Positions 20,872-30,463 of a stretch of 64,000 nt of DNA are shown piece after piece. The position numbers and the translations under genes are program-made. Under the pieces are notes generated by a model. That model ran no database searches, had not been told where the DNA came from, and saw nothing but the letters and a program-made list of their open reading frames with translations. Position 1 is the stretch's first letter; each line of letters begins with the position of its first letter. Source of the DNA: Methylotenera oryzisoli (lineage in GTDB: Bacteria > Pseudomonadota > Gammaproteobacteria > Burkholderiales > Methylophilaceae); contig NZ_PQVH01000008.1 of assembly GCF_004661485.1 (NCBI RefSeq), positions 372,001 to 436,000 of the forward strand, given 5' to 3'.

Positions 20872-21783
20872 ATGCGAATCAGCACCAATACTATCTATCA
20901 ATCCGGTATTTCAAAAATATCGAACTTGCAGTCAGAGCAAACTAAACTGATGCAACAAATATCTACTGGGCAACGCATTGCCTCACCTTCAGATGACCCT
21001 GTGGGTGCAGCAAGAGCATTAGAGATTGCACACGCTAAAAGCATCAACTCAAAATTTGCAGATACCAGACAAACCGCACAGCTCAAACTCAACACGCTGG
21101 AGTCAAACCTCACCAGCGTAACAAACATGATGATTTCAATACAATCATCACTCGTTTCAGCAGGCAATGCCACCTACTCTGACTTGGAGCGAGGCTTTAT
21201 TGCGGCAGATTTGAAAACAACACTAGATGGCTTGGTTGGCCTAGCAAACACAAAAGACGCTTCAGGCAATTATTTATATGCTGGGTTTCAAACTGACACA
21301 GCGCCATTTGTTGCCAATGCCACTGGCGCTGCATACGTAGGTGATAGCAATAATCAATTGCTGCAAGTGGACGCAGAGCGACAAATGGTAGTAAACGCCA
21401 CAGGAGATGATGTATTTAAAGCTGGTGGTAATGATGTGTTTGCCACCCTACAGAACTTGATTACCTTATTGAATACACCGCTAACACCTGCAAACCAAGC
21501 TGCCTTTAGCACCGGTATTGCCACTGGTCTTAGTAGCATGCGACAAGGTCTAGATAATGTGCTCACAGTACGTGCCAGCATTGGCTCCAGACTGAACGAG
21601 CTAGACCAACTAGACATTTCTGGTAGTGATTTAGACTTACAATACAGCAAGTCATTATCTGAAATTCAAGACTTGGATTATGCAGCAGCGTTGTCGGATT
21701 TATCTAAAAACCAGACAATTATGGAAGCTGCACAAAAGTCATTTGTAGCAACAACTAGTTTATCTTTATTCAACTTTATTTAA
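20872..21783 (+). CDS. flgL: Hook-filament junction protein FlgL (HAP3)
   Basis: FlgL is the second junction ring protein, related to flagellin. The 303 residues start with RISTNTIYQSGISKISNLQSEQTKLMQQISTGQRIASPSDDPVGAARALEI, the FlgL signature. They end with a flagellin-like C-terminal helix (DLDYAAALSDLSKNQTIMEAAQKSFVATTSLSLFNFI). A strong ribosome binding site (AAGGAG) lies before the ATG, and flgK ends 21 bases upstream. It is the last gene of the plus-strand flg block and converges on fliR. Confidence 0.96.
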   Translation: MRISTNTIYQSGISKISNLQSEQTKLMQQISTGQRIASPSDDPVGAARALEIAHAKSINSKFADTRQTAQLKLNTLESNLTSVTNMMISIQSSLVSAGNATYSDLERGFIAADLKTTLDGLVGLANTKDASGNYLYAGFQTDTAPFVANATGAAYVGDSNNQLLQVDAERQMVVNATGDDVFKAGGNDVFATLQNLITLLNTPLTPANQAAFSTGIATGLSSMRQGLDNVLTVRASIGSRLNELDQLDISGSDLDLQYSKSLSEIQDLDYAAALSDLSKNQTIMEAAQKSFVATTSLSLFNFI

Positions 21784-21803
21784 GTTAAACTTAAATAGTC
21801 ACT

Positions 21804-21840
21804 GCTCATTTAAGGCCTATGTATTAGGCTTTAAATGGGC
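21804..21840. terminator. Hairpin between convergent flgL and fliR, likely bidirectional terminator
   Basis: GCTCATTTAAGGCCT (21804-21818) pairs with AGGCTTTAAATGGGC (21826-21840), a 15-bp stem with two G-U positions and a 7-base loop. It lies midway in the 119-base gap between the two convergent operons. There is no long T-run, but stem strength and position favour a transcript-end function for both strands. Confidence 0.6.
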
Positions 21841-21902
21841 TTCATGCTGTACCACTATCAGCTAAAGCACTTGCCAACGCTATAGAGTAACGTCACTATT
21901 GT

Positions 21903-22694
21903 TTATTTGTTCTCAGTATGTTTCGGCACAGCGACTTGCATCATATTCTCTGTACCTTGCTCAATAAATTTCACGATAGGCTGCAACATACTGGTCAGTG
22001 ATAATGCCACCACCACAAAACCCATGCTTAACGTGATTGGGAACCCTATCCCAAACAAATTAAGCTGCGGTGCTGTTCGCGTTAATATACCTAATGCCAT
22101 GTTAGTAATCAGCAAGGCGCATACAGCAGGTAATGCCAGCATTAGACCTGCACTGAAAATAGTGCTACCCCAAGACGCGATTTGCATGAAATCAATGCCC
22201 AATCCACCTAGTGTTATTGGCATGGTGATAAAGCTTTGAGCCATCGCTGTCACAATAATCAAATGCCCATCTAAACTCAGAAAAATAAGCATCGCAAGCA
22301 ACACTAAAAGCTGATTCAGGGCAGTTGACTGGCCATTTGTTTGCGGATCAAAAAACTGGGCAAAACCTAAGCCCATGGTTAAGCCGATTAATTGGCCAGC
22401 TAGGTCTACTGCAGAAAATACCATGCGCATACTAAAGCCGATGGCTAGCCCGATAATCACCTGCTGAACTAGAACCAGTAAGCCATCTAGCGAGAAAACT
22501 TCGAACTTAGGTATAGCTGGAATGGTAGGAGCAATAATAATGGTGAGCAGAACACCTAAACCCAGTTTAACGCGATTAGGGATGGTACTGTGGCTATAAA
22601 TCGGCACAATTGCGATAACAGCCAAAATACGGGTAAGCGGCCATAATAAATTGATGACCCACGTTTGTAGAAACTCACCACTGAATGTAATCAT
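21903..22694 (-). CDS. fliR: Flagellar export gate protein FliR
   Basis: FliR belongs to the FliPQR inner-membrane export gate of the flagellar type III system. The 263-residue protein is strongly hydrophobic, with about six membrane segments. Its FliR features include LWPLTRILAVIAIVPIYSHSTIPNRVKLGL near the N-terminus and GLAIGFSMRMVFSAVDLAGQLIGLTMGLGFAQFFDP in the centre. It is the last gene of the minus-strand fliF-R series and ends in the convergent gap with flgL. Confidence 0.95.
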   Translation of the reverse strand: MITFSGEFLQTWVINLLWPLTRILAVIAIVPIYSHSTIPNRVKLGLGVLLTIIIAPTIPAIPKFEVFSLDGLLVLVQQVIIGLAIGFSMRMVFSAVDLAGQLIGLTMGLGFAQFFDPQTNGQSTALNQLLVLLAMLIFLSLDGHLIIVTAMAQSFITMPITLGGLGIDFMQIASWGSTIFSAGLMLALPAVCALLITNMALGILTRTAPQLNLFGIGFPITLSMGFVVVALSLTSMLQPIVKFIEQGTENMMQVAVPKHTENK

Positions 22695-22722
22695 GATTTA
22701 AAGCGATGGCTGCCTGACAGCA

Positions 22723-22992
22723 TCAGTTGGCCATGGCCGGTATACTCGTAAATACCAAGTGCATATAGTCAACCATCGTGCTGAGCATCCATGGGCCAGC
22801 AAACATCAGTGCAACAAACACACCCACGAGTTTAGGGATGAAAGACAGGGTTTGTTCATTAATCTGGGTTGCCGCCTGAAAGATACTGACTAACAAGCCT
22901 ATTGCAAGCACAGTAAGCAATATAGGCGCAGCAATCATTAATGTGATGCCCATTGCATCTCTACCTAACGTCATTACGCTTTCTGGCGTCAT
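22723..22992 (-). CDS. fliQ: Flagellar export gate protein FliQ
   Basis: FliQ is the small export-gate subunit with two transmembrane helices. The 89-residue length is standard. The diagnostic middle reads LLVSIFQAATQINEQTLSFIPKL, flanked by two hydrophobic helices (IAAPILLTVLAIGLL and GVFVALMFAGPWML). It lies between fliP and fliR, 28 bases from fliR. Confidence 0.96.
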   Translation of the reverse strand: MTPESVMTLGRDAMGITLMIAAPILLTVLAIGLLVSIFQAATQINEQTLSFIPKLVGVFVALMFAGPWMLSTMVDYMHLVFTSIPAMAN

Positions 22993-23032
22993 TAGATACT
23001 CCCTACTTTATCTATATTTTGAACCAACACGA

Positions 23033-23788
23033 CTAATAAAAACTTTCCACTAGTGAGCCGAGTATTAACTGCCATCCGTCCACCAGTACAAATAGCATCA
23101 GCTTAAATGGCAGTGCCACAATTGCAGGAGATACCATCATCATCCCCATAGACATCAACACGCTTGCGACCACCATATCGATAATTAAAAATGGAATAAA
23201 TATGGCAAAACCGATTTGAAAAGCTGTTTTTAGCTCACTAGTAACAAATGCCGGCACTAACACCTTAAGCGGTACTTGATCAGGAGTTTCAATTTTTTCG
23301 ACCTCTGCCATTTTTACAAACAAGGCAAGATCGCCCTCTCGTGTTTGTTTAAGCATAAACTCTTTAAGTGGTGCAACGCCTTTATCCATTGCCTCCTGCA
23401 TTGAAATTTGATTTTCAGACAATGGCTTATAAGCATCAACATAAATCTTATCAATCACTGGTGACATCACAAAAAAGGTGAGGAATAAGGCAAGACCGAT
23501 CATCACCTGATTAGGCGGGACGGATTGGGTACCCAAGGCCTGACGTAACAGCGAAAGAACAATGATAATACGTGTAAAACCTGTCATCATTAACACAATG
23601 GCGGGTAAGAATGTGAGCGATGTGAGTAGGATTAAAGTCTGTAAACTTAATGTGTAGTCTTGCCCGCCACCAGCACTTGGCGTTGCATTCACTAACGGTA
23701 AAGCATTTGCGGCTAATACTGAAAATGGTAATAACACCAAGCCTAAAAAAAACAAACCCTTTAACCAGACAGCCCAACTTTTAACCAT
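23033..23788 (-). CDS. fliP: Flagellar export gate protein FliP
   Basis: FliP is the core FliPQR gate subunit and, unusually for the gate, carries a cleavable signal peptide, seen here at about residues 1-26. The 251-residue protein contains the FliP hallmarks [53 protein letters not shown] and [41 protein letters not shown]. The first codons overlap the end of fliO by 8 bases. Confidence 0.96.
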   Translation of the reverse strand: MVKSWAVWLKGLFFLGLVLLPFSVLAANALPLVNATPSAGGGQDYTLSLQTLILLTSLTFLPAIVLMMTGFTRIIIVLSLLRQALGTQSVPPNQVMIGLALFLTFFVMSPVIDKIYVDAYKPLSENQISMQEAMDKGVAPLKEFMLKQTREGDLALFVKMAEVEKIETPDQVPLKVLVPAFVTSELKTAFQIGFAIFIPFLIIDMVVASVLMSMGMMMVSPAIVALPFKLMLFVLVDGWQLILGSLVESFY

Positions 23789-24251
23789 TAGTTTTCTCAG
23801 TAAATTTACTTGCAGAATTCTTTAAAATTTTTCCAAACGATGAGGCAAGCATCTCTGTAGGGCTAGCCTGTGCAGTGGCGTTAATATTGGCACCATCGGT
23901 TTTTACGCCATTGGTAGTAACGCCTTTTTCTAAATTAGCAATGGCACTTACATGCCCGGGTGCCACCCCCACTACCAGCCATCGATCATTAACCTCAAGC
24001 ACCACCACACGCTCACGCGTGCCTACACTGGCACTACCCACAACATGAATTGTGGACTGATGGTGGCCAATACCTGGCAACATGCGCTTCACAATGTACG
24101 CAACCCCCGCCATCACGCCTAATACTAATATAAGTCCTAGCATCATTTTAAGCAGACCACCAGTCGGCGAAGCATGAGCTACCGGCTCGGCCGCGTACGC
24201 TATACTTGAGACCCAATAAAGCATAGGGATAAATGATAATTTAAACTTCAT
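23781..24251 (-). CDS. fliO: Flagellar biosynthesis protein FliO
   Basis: FliO helps assemble the FliPQR gate. The 156-residue protein has an N-terminal signal-like segment and one transmembrane helix ([22 protein letters not shown], about residues 33-54). The cytoplasmic FliO domain follows ([39 protein letters not shown]). The tail is alanine-, asparagine- and lysine-rich. FliO is poorly conserved, but the domain and its place between fliN and fliP make the assignment secure. Confidence 0.9.
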   Translation of the reverse strand: MKFKLSFIPMLYWVSSIAYAAEPVAHASPTGGLLKMMLGLILVLGVMAGVAYIVKRMLPGIGHHQSTIHVVGSASVGTRERVVVLEVNDRWLVVGVAPGHVSAIANLEKGVTTNGVKTDGANINATAQASPTEMLASSFGKILKNSASKFTEKTNG

Positions 24252-24294
24252 TGGATTCAGCAGTTTCTTTGGTTGGTAATTTAATAAAAGTCTA

Positions 24295-24768
24295 TTACCG
24301 ATTAATTTTTCGTATGCGTTCCGCAGGCGTAATGATATCTGTTAAACGAATACCAAATTTGTCATTCACTACAACCACCTCGCCTTGCGCAATTAAACAG
24401 CCATTTACTAACACATCCATAGGCTCACCAGCCATACCATCTAACTCAACAACTGAACCTTGAGCTAGTTGTAGCAAGTTCTTAATCGCAATTTTGGTAC
24501 GTCCCAGTTCCACGGTGAGCTGTACCGGAATATCCAAAATAAAGTCGATATCGTTTTGTGTTTCGTGCAATTTATTCTTCGCTGTAAATTCTGTAAATAC
24601 TTGAGCCTTCTCAGCTTTATCAGCCTGCAGTGCTGAAGCTTGCTCGTTCATTGCATCGCCCCAGTCATCTGCCGCACTCTCAGATGATGCCTGCTCTGCC
24701 ATTGCCGCGCCCCAATCATCCTCAGCGATGCTGTCTGTACCGCTCTCATCCACTGGATCAGTCGCCAT
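24295..24768 (-). CDS. fliN: Flagellar motor switch protein FliN
   Basis: FliN is the most abundant C-ring subunit, involved in switching and in docking the FliH-FliI export complex. The 157 residues have an acidic, alanine-rich N-terminal half with a repeated DDWGDAM/DDWGAAM motif. The SpoA (C-ring) domain follows at about 78-155: LDIPVQLTVELGRTKIAIKNLLQLAQGSVVELDGMAGEPMDVLVNGCLIAQGEVVVVNDKFGIRLTDI. It overlaps fliM by 11 bases. Confidence 0.96.
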   Translation of the reverse strand: MATDPVDESGTDSIAEDDWGAAMAEQASSESAADDWGDAMNEQASALQADKAEKAQVFTEFTAKNKLHETQNDIDFILDIPVQLTVELGRTKIAIKNLLQLAQGSVVELDGMAGEPMDVLVNGCLIAQGEVVVVNDKFGIRLTDIITPAERIRKINR

Positions 24769-25762
24769 AAGGTTCTCCTTTAATATATTCTGTAGAGTTT
24801 GATCTCAAAAGTTTTTCAACGCGCAATGCATATTGCCCGTTAAATAATCCGTACTTACAAAGCATGACAGGCACACCATCTACTTTAGCCTCGATGGAAT
24901 CCTCCATACTAATTGGGATCACATCCCCGACTTTCATATTGAGCACTTCGCCCAAACGCATATCTGTTGTGGCTAAATCTGCAACAATTTCAATTTCCGC
25001 AGCCTGTACTTGTTGAGTCATGAGCTTAACCCAACGCTTATCGGCACCAAGCACCTCGCCTTGTAATGGGGAGGTTAATAAGTCACGAATAGGCTCAACC
25101 ATAGAATATGGCATGCAAAAATGAATTTCACCACTTGCAGGGCCTAGCTCTACATTGAAGGTAGTGACCACAACCACCTCATTGGGCGTAGCAATGTTGG
25201 CAAACTGGGTATTCATTTCTGAACGTAAATACTCAAACTCTATGGGATATACTGGCTCCCACGATTTTGCATATGTTTCAAAAACGATAGCCAAAATACG
25301 TTGGATAATCCGCTGTTCAGTTTGGGTAAAATCTCGGCCCTCTACACGCGTGTGAAATCTACCATCACCGCCAAACATATTATCAACAACCAAAAAAACT
25401 AAGGTTGGGTCAAACACCATTAGCGCAGTACCGCGTAATGGTTTCATTTGCACAAGGTTTAGATTGGTAGGTACGACTAAATTACGAATAAAGTCACTAT
25501 ATTTGGTAATACGTACAGGGCCAACAGAGACTTCTACTGTTCGCCTTAAAAAGTTAAATAGCTCAATACGCACAAGACGAGCGAATCGCTCGTTAATAAT
25601 CTCTAGCGTAGGCATACGCCCACGCACGATACGCTCCTGCGTGGCTAGGTTATAGTCTCGAACACCTTCGGTTTCGGAAGCGGCCTTATCGTCGTCCTGG
25701 TCTCCTCCCACACCCTTTAACAGTGCATCAACTTCGTCTTGTGATAAAAACTTATCGGCCAT
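24758..25762 (-). CDS. fliM: Flagellar motor switch protein FliM
   Basis: FliM is the C-ring subunit that binds phosphorylated CheY. The 334-residue protein begins with the CheY-binding peptide MADKFLSQDEVDALL. It continues with the conserved middle domain (PTLEIINERFARLVRIELFNFLRRTVEVSVGPV and FDPTLVFLVVDNMFGGDGRFHTRVEGRDFTQTEQRI) and a C-terminal SpoA domain (LNMKVGDVIPISM). Everything expected is present. It overlaps fliN and lies 19 bases downstream of fliL. Confidence 0.97.
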   Translation of the reverse strand: MADKFLSQDEVDALLKGVGGDQDDDKAASETEGVRDYNLATQERIVRGRMPTLEIINERFARLVRIELFNFLRRTVEVSVGPVRITKYSDFIRNLVVPTNLNLVQMKPLRGTALMVFDPTLVFLVVDNMFGGDGRFHTRVEGRDFTQTEQRIIQRILAIVFETYAKSWEPVYPIEFEYLRSEMNTQFANIATPNEVVVVTTFNVELGPASGEIHFCMPYSMVEPIRDLLTSPLQGEVLGADKRWVKLMTQQVQAAEIEIVADLATTDMRLGEVLNMKVGDVIPISMEDSIEAKVDGVPVMLCKYGLFNGQYALRVEKLLRSNSTEYIKGEPYGD

Positions 25763-25781
25763 AATTTAAATTTAGTCTAGA

Positions 25782-26273
25782 TTACTGAACCACAAAGGAA
25801 GTAAAAAATACGTCTAAGACCTCTTGCGGCTTAGCGTTAGGAGCAAAAGGTTTTTTAACCTCTGCAATAATTTCATTACTTAAATCCTGCTTACCTTCAA
25901 CAGTAGATATCTCTGCGGCACTTTTACTGGTTAACAACAACAGTAAGCGGTTTTTAACTGCCGGCATGTGTAATTTAATTGCCTCAGCAGCTTCGGCACT
26001 GGCAACCTGCAGTGAAATGTCTACTTGCAAGAATTTCTCATCTGGATCTGGCTGTAAATTAACGGTGAATGTATCCAAAGTTAAAAAAACAGGTGCTTTT
26101 GCTGGCTCTTCTTTTTTTACTTCTTCTTTTTTTGCATGTGATTTTTGTTGGGTAAAAAACCATGCCGCACCACCGCCACCTAGCGCTAGAACAACTGCTG
26201 CAATGATAATGATAAGCTTTTTCTTGGAGGCTGGAGCCGCTTCTTCTGGTGCTTGTACTGGATCTTGAGCCAT
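25782..26273 (-). CDS. fliL: Flagellar basal body-associated protein FliL
   Basis: FliL is a single-pass inner-membrane protein that surrounds and supports stator units. The 163-residue protein has a short cytoplasmic N-terminus, a transmembrane helix (LIIIIAAVVLALGGGGAAWFF, about residues 20-40) and a lysine/glutamate-rich linker. The periplasmic FliL domain follows (FLTLDTFTVNLQPDPDEKFLQVDISLQVA). The ending PQEVLDVFFTSFVVQ is typical. A 163-base gap separates it from fliK. Confidence 0.93.
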   Translation of the reverse strand: MAQDPVQAPEEAAPASKKKLIIIIAAVVLALGGGGAAWFFTQQKSHAKKEEVKKEEPAKAPVFLTLDTFTVNLQPDPDEKFLQVDISLQVASAEAAEAIKLHMPAVKNRLLLLLTSKSAAEISTVEGKQDLSNEIIAEVKKPFAPNAKPQEVLDVFFTSFVVQ

Positions 26274-26436
26274 GAACTTTTCCTTTAATTTAACTTAGGT
26301 TGCATATTATGCAATCATAGCCATATTATGGCTACATTATGCAAAAAAATTAAACTACAAGATACAGGAATTAAAGGTGAAAAAACGTTTTAGATTGTTA
26401 TTTAGCTGAATACAGCGGTGATGGCAGATGTTCGCC

Positions 26437-27738
26437 TTAAGCAAAGGTATCAACCAACCCATCTGATACACGCACAGTCACTTTGGCATGATTGTCATTT
26501 TCTATAACGTTTGTATGCGTTTGATTTTTTGCGCCGTCAAATCGTCTGCCCTGAGCAGCCTGCTGGAACTCTTGCTGCGATTGTTGACTAGTACTTACAT
26601 TGGCTTGCCCCAACTGAATACCTGACTCACTCATTTTGTCACGCAAGTGTGCCATACCACTCTCAAGCGCCTTCCTTACCTCATCATTGTCCGAGATAAA
26701 TGTGGTATCTGCCTGATCGTTATGTACACTAATCACAACTTTTAATGGGCCTAAATCTGGTGGATTTAATGTAAGCGAAGCTGACTGCTGGCCGGCGCCT
26801 AGCATCCATACAACTTTTTGACTAATGGCTTGATCCCATCCGGTCTTACCTGGGTAAACATTAATGACATTCGCACTTGCCAGTTGCTGTGCCGCAACAT
26901 TGTTGTTATTTTGAGAAGAGTTAGTGGCTGCAGCCTGCACCTGCACAGCGTTAGGCGCTGCATCCTTTGCTAACAAATCTTTAGCCGATAAATCTTTTGC
27001 TGCATTGGCAATGGCTTTACCAAAGGTAGACTCTTCCGCAGTGGCTTTTATATCGGGCTTCGCTGTCAGTACATCCGCCAAACTTTCGCCTTGCGGCTTA
27101 GCGCTAATATCGGCAGCAGGCTGCTCTGATTGCCCCTGAGTTGATGCGGCCACATTATTAAATGCAGCCATCAGATTCTTTTGCTGCATGGCTGCATCTG
27201 TGCTGCTCAATGCAGCACCGCCAGTTTCTGCCGGCGGTGATAACTGGGTACTATTTGCAACATTTTGCAAACCCTGCGCTGCGGGAATACCTAATGACGA
27301 GATCAACTCACTGACAATTGTCTCTTTATTTTCAGCGCCAGTAGGCACCGTAGCTGGTGACTGATTTTTAGCATCACCCAAGGCAACTTGGTTTGCCATA
27401 TCACGCGCGGCATCAAGCTGCTTATTTAAATCGGCTAAAAAAGAAGCATCTGGCGATAAATTGTTTGTATCTTTATTTGCCTGAACAGCTTGATCAACCT
27501 CAGACGAATCTTTTGCAGGTGAGCTTTGCTGCGCCGAGTTTTTTACAGATTCGGCATTTTTATCCTGCTTGGTTTGAGTCTGTGTTTGTTTAGCTTTAAC
27601 CTGCTTATTTAGCTCCGCCTGAAAAGTTGCTTTAGCATTTTCTGCTGATGACTTATTTGCAGGCGAACCATTTTTGCTCGCGACATCAGCCAAATTAAGC
27701 GCTTTTGTTTGCGTGACTGGTACTGGTAATGACTGCAT
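26437..27738 (-). CDS. fliK: Flagellar hook-length control protein FliK
   Basis: FliK measures hook length and triggers the export switch from hook to filament proteins. The 433-residue protein is low in complexity over its first 300 residues (alanine, glutamine, serine and asparagine rich), the usual secreted ruler part. It ends with the Flg_hook domain, including SLTLNPPDLGPLKVVISVHNDQADTTFISDNDEVRKALESGMAHLRDKMSESGIQL. A second, divergent FliK-like protein is encoded at 34022-34990. Confidence 0.92.
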   Translation of the reverse strand: MQSLPVPVTQTKALNLADVASKNGSPANKSSAENAKATFQAELNKQVKAKQTQTQTKQDKNAESVKNSAQQSSPAKDSSEVDQAVQANKDTNNLSPDASFLADLNKQLDAARDMANQVALGDAKNQSPATVPTGAENKETIVSELISSLGIPAAQGLQNVANSTQLSPPAETGGAALSSTDAAMQQKNLMAAFNNVAASTQGQSEQPAADISAKPQGESLADVLTAKPDIKATAEESTFGKAIANAAKDLSAKDLLAKDAAPNAVQVQAAATNSSQNNNNVAAQQLASANVINVYPGKTGWDQAISQKVVWMLGAGQQSASLTLNPPDLGPLKVVISVHNDQADTTFISDNDEVRKALESGMAHLRDKMSESGIQLGQANVSTSQQSQQEFQQAAQGRRFDGAKNQTHTNVIENDNHAKVTVRVSDGLVDTFA

Positions 27739-27846
27739 AATAATTCACCCATTAGATAATAATTACATATTAAACTTAAGCATCATGATTCAATTCATGG
27801 ATATGAGCACTAAATCATCGCCAGTTCTACAAATTTAACGCCAAAC

Positions 27847-28293
27847 TTATCGCTTGGTACGCGTCATTCTTGTTGCAAACTCATCCATCAATTTTTGATC
27901 TCTTTTTTGCTCGACTTTGGCGATTCGCTTATCGGAGCGTGTAATCAACACATCATAAGACAGCTTTTTGCGCTGGCTTTCTTGCCACAATGTACGGTGC
28001 ACCTTTACTTGCTGCTGCGCAATCAGCACCACATCCCTCTGCCCCGCGATAGCATGATCAAGTTTTTTAAAGAAGTTTTGGAAATTTTGATACGCCTCTG
28101 CCGTCATGCCTTTAGTAAGGTTGGCTGCCAAATTATCTTGGTAGCCTTTACGATATTCCAGCAACATATCGTACTTTCCCTGCGCCTCATCTGCAGCCTT
28201 CATGGCTTTGGCTAACGCTTCCGTGGCCAACTCAACTTCTTTGGCTGCAATTTCTTCTAACATTTTCAACACGTTGCTAGATTTTGTGGTCAT
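27847..28293 (-). CDS. fliJ: Flagellar export chaperone FliJ
   Basis: FliJ is the coiled-coil stalk of the FliI ATPase ring and escorts unloaded chaperones. The 148-residue protein is predicted to be an antiparallel coiled coil throughout, rich in lysine, glutamine and alanine, with VLKMLEEIAAKEVELATEALAKAMKAADEAQGKYDML at the start and DKRIAKVEQKRDQKLMDEFATRM near the end. Length, composition and position between fliI and fliK identify it. Confidence 0.9.
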   Translation of the reverse strand: MTTKSSNVLKMLEEIAAKEVELATEALAKAMKAADEAQGKYDMLLEYRKGYQDNLAANLTKGMTAEAYQNFQNFFKKLDHAIAGQRDVVLIAQQQVKVHRTLWQESQRKKLSYDVLITRSDKRIAKVEQKRDQKLMDEFATRMTRTKR

Positions 28294-28335
28294 AAGGGGC
28301 TCCTAGTAATACTCGCTTAGGGTCATGTCTAACAA

Positions 28336-29784
28336 TCAAGCCAATGGAACGCCATGCATTACTGCTGCTAAAAACTGCAAACTCTCTTCCCAATCAGAAC
28401 GCTCCGCAACATCTTGCTGCAAAAGCCTCTCTATTAACTCATGTTTAGAAATTGCCATATCCAGTACCGCATCACTCCCTGCTTCATAAGCACCTACGTT
28501 AATTAAATCCACACTACGCGCATAACGTGAGTTTAGCTGCTTTAATTTACGGGCTAATTTCTGATGTTCAGGACTAGTAATATTATGCATTGCACGACTG
28601 ATTGATTGCTCAACATCAATCGCAGGATAATGCCCACTTTCTGCCAAACTACGGCTTAATACAATATGACCATCTAAAATGGCGCGTGCAGCATCCGCAA
28701 TGGGGTCTTGCTGATCATCACCTTCAGTCAGCACCGTATAAAACGCGGTAATCGAACCCTCTCCTCTGCGGCCATTGCCAGCACGCTCAACTAATGCCGG
28801 TAACTTAGCAAATACTGAAGGTGGATAACCTTTAGTTGCAGGTGGCTCACCAATCGCCAGTGCAATCTCACGCTGCGCCATTGCATATCGTGTTAGTGAG
28901 TCCATAATCAGCAATACGTTTTTACCTTCGTTACGGAAGCTTTCCGCAATGGTAGTTGCATAGCTCGCACCCTGTAAGCGCATCAAAGCTGGGGCATCCG
29001 CAGGCGCCGCCACCACCACCGAGCGAGCAAGACCTTCAGGCCCCAAAATCTGCTCAATAAACTCCTGGACCTCACGTCCACGCTCACCAATCAAGCCCAC
29101 AACAATCACATCAGCCGTGGTATAGCGCGCCATCATGCCGAGCAGCACACTTTTACCAACACCAGACCCTGCAAAAAGCCCCATGCGCTGACCGCGTCCA
29201 ACCGTCAACATACTATTGATGGCACGAACGCCCACATCTAGAACATCCTCTATAGGAGCACGCATTAATGGATTCATCGGTCGCGCATTTAACGCAGAAC
29301 TTTGACTTGAGTTAATTTCCCCCAAATCATCTAACGGATTACCGGCTCCATCTACCACTCTACCTAGCAGATCAGCACCTACCGGCAAATGCCGCGCTCT
29401 ATCTGTGGCACGACGACGCGGTGGCTGACCATGATGCGGCTTGGGCAGGCTCTCGGCGATTTCCAATGCAAACACCTTTGCGCCAGGCGTAATGCCATCT
29501 ACACTGCTTTGTGGCATTAACAACATACGCTCACCGTCGAAACCAACCACCTCAGCTTCCACTCGCCTGCCTTCTGCCAATGGAACATAGCAAGCACTGC
29601 CAATTGGCAATTTAATGCCTACCGCCTCCATTACAAGCCCTGTAAGCTTAACGATACGCCCAGCAATCTCCAGCGGCTCAACAATACGCAGAATTTCTTT
29701 ACAATCTCGAATATGGTTACGCCAACGCTGCTGATGCACATTTAAGTGCTTACTATCATCAAGCTCTAGCACACCATCACTCAT
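28336..29784 (-). CDS. fliI: Flagellum-specific ATPase FliI
   Basis: FliI is the ATPase of the flagellar export apparatus, related to F1-beta. It has Walker [12 protein letters not shown], the segment [16 protein letters not shown], Walker [40 protein letters not shown] and a C-terminal helical domain. I start it at the ATG at 29784, whose ATGA overlaps the fliH stop, giving 482 residues; a TTG four codons upstream is open but less likely. The start region [15 protein letters not shown] is somewhat variable among FliI proteins. Confidence 0.96.
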   Translation of the reverse strand: MSDGVLELDDSKHLNVHQQRWRNHIRDCKEILRIVEPLEIAGRIVKLTGLVMEAVGIKLPIGSACYVPLAEGRRVEAEVVGFDGERMLLMPQSSVDGITPGAKVFALEIAESLPKPHHGQPPRRRATDRARHLPVGADLLGRVVDGAGNPLDDLGEINSSQSSALNARPMNPLMRAPIEDVLDVGVRAINSMLTVGRGQRMGLFAGSGVGKSVLLGMMARYTTADVIVVGLIGERGREVQEFIEQILGPEGLARSVVVAAPADAPALMRLQGASYATTIAESFRNEGKNVLLIMDSLTRYAMAQREIALAIGEPPATKGYPPSVFAKLPALVERAGNGRRGEGSITAFYTVLTEGDDQQDPIADAARAILDGHIVLSRSLAESGHYPAIDVEQSISRAMHNITSPEHQKLARKLKQLNSRYARSVDLINVGAYEAGSDAVLDMAISKHELIERLLQQDVAERSDWEESLQFLAAVMHGVPLA

Positions 29785-30452
29785 GGCAATAACCAATCAT
29801 TATTTTGTGCCAATGCCTCGGTAATTCTTTTCCACCGTGTAGCATTAGTCGCATCTACCTGATTTGCACCTGTCTCAACCAAGCAGCCACCACGCTCTAT
29901 ACTGCTATCTTCATGTATTTGCCAGTGATCATTGGCAATCTCGTCTGCCATATGTGCCCGCAATAAGTGCATATCATCATGGTGAACTAAAATTCTAGCT
30001 GGTCGCTGAATTTGCGGTAGATAATGAATTGCATCCAATACAACGGGCAGTAAAACTTTTTCATCTACGTTCAACTTAATCTTGAGCATGGATTTTGCAA
30101 TATCCAGCGCCAAAGAAAGTACATCCTCAGCAATTTGCTCGTCAGAGCTTTCCAGCGCGTGACTAAATGCATTCATGAGCGTTAAAAACTGCTCTCTTTC
30201 AGCCTGTGCCAACTCTTTAGCCTGAGCCATTCCTGCTGCGAAGCCCTCTTGCATGCCTTTATTGTAGGCATCTTTACGAGTTGCTTCAAAAACCAACGCT
30301 ATATCTGCAGCATTAGCCGATGGCACTTCCTTCTTCTTAGGCTGACCACCTGCAATCATCCCTCTGCCGCGATGATCAAGGTCTGAGAATGAAGCCATTT
30401 CCCAGCGCTCATAAGCACTCTGCTGCTCTTTAGGTATATTGCTATTAGCCAT
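29781..30452 (-). CDS. fliH: Flagellar assembly protein FliH
   Basis: FliH binds and regulates FliI and docks it to the C ring through FliN. The 223-residue protein has a poorly conserved N-terminus ([11 protein letters not shown]). A helical region carries a glycine-spaced pattern ([21 protein letters not shown], about residues 65-85). The FliH C-terminal domain contains [36 protein letters not shown] and [16 protein letters not shown]. Its stop overlaps the fliI start by four bases. Confidence 0.92.
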   Translation of the reverse strand: MANSNIPKEQQSAYERWEMASFSDLDHRGRGMIAGGQPKKKEVPSANAADIALVFEATRKDAYNKGMQEGFAAGMAQAKELAQAEREQFLTLMNAFSHALESSDEQIAEDVLSLALDIAKSMLKIKLNVDEKVLLPVVLDAIHYLPQIQRPARILVHHDDMHLLRAHMADEIANDHWQIHEDSSIERGGCLVETGANQVDATNATRWKRITEALAQNNDWLLP

Positions 30453-30463
30453 TCGAGGCTGCC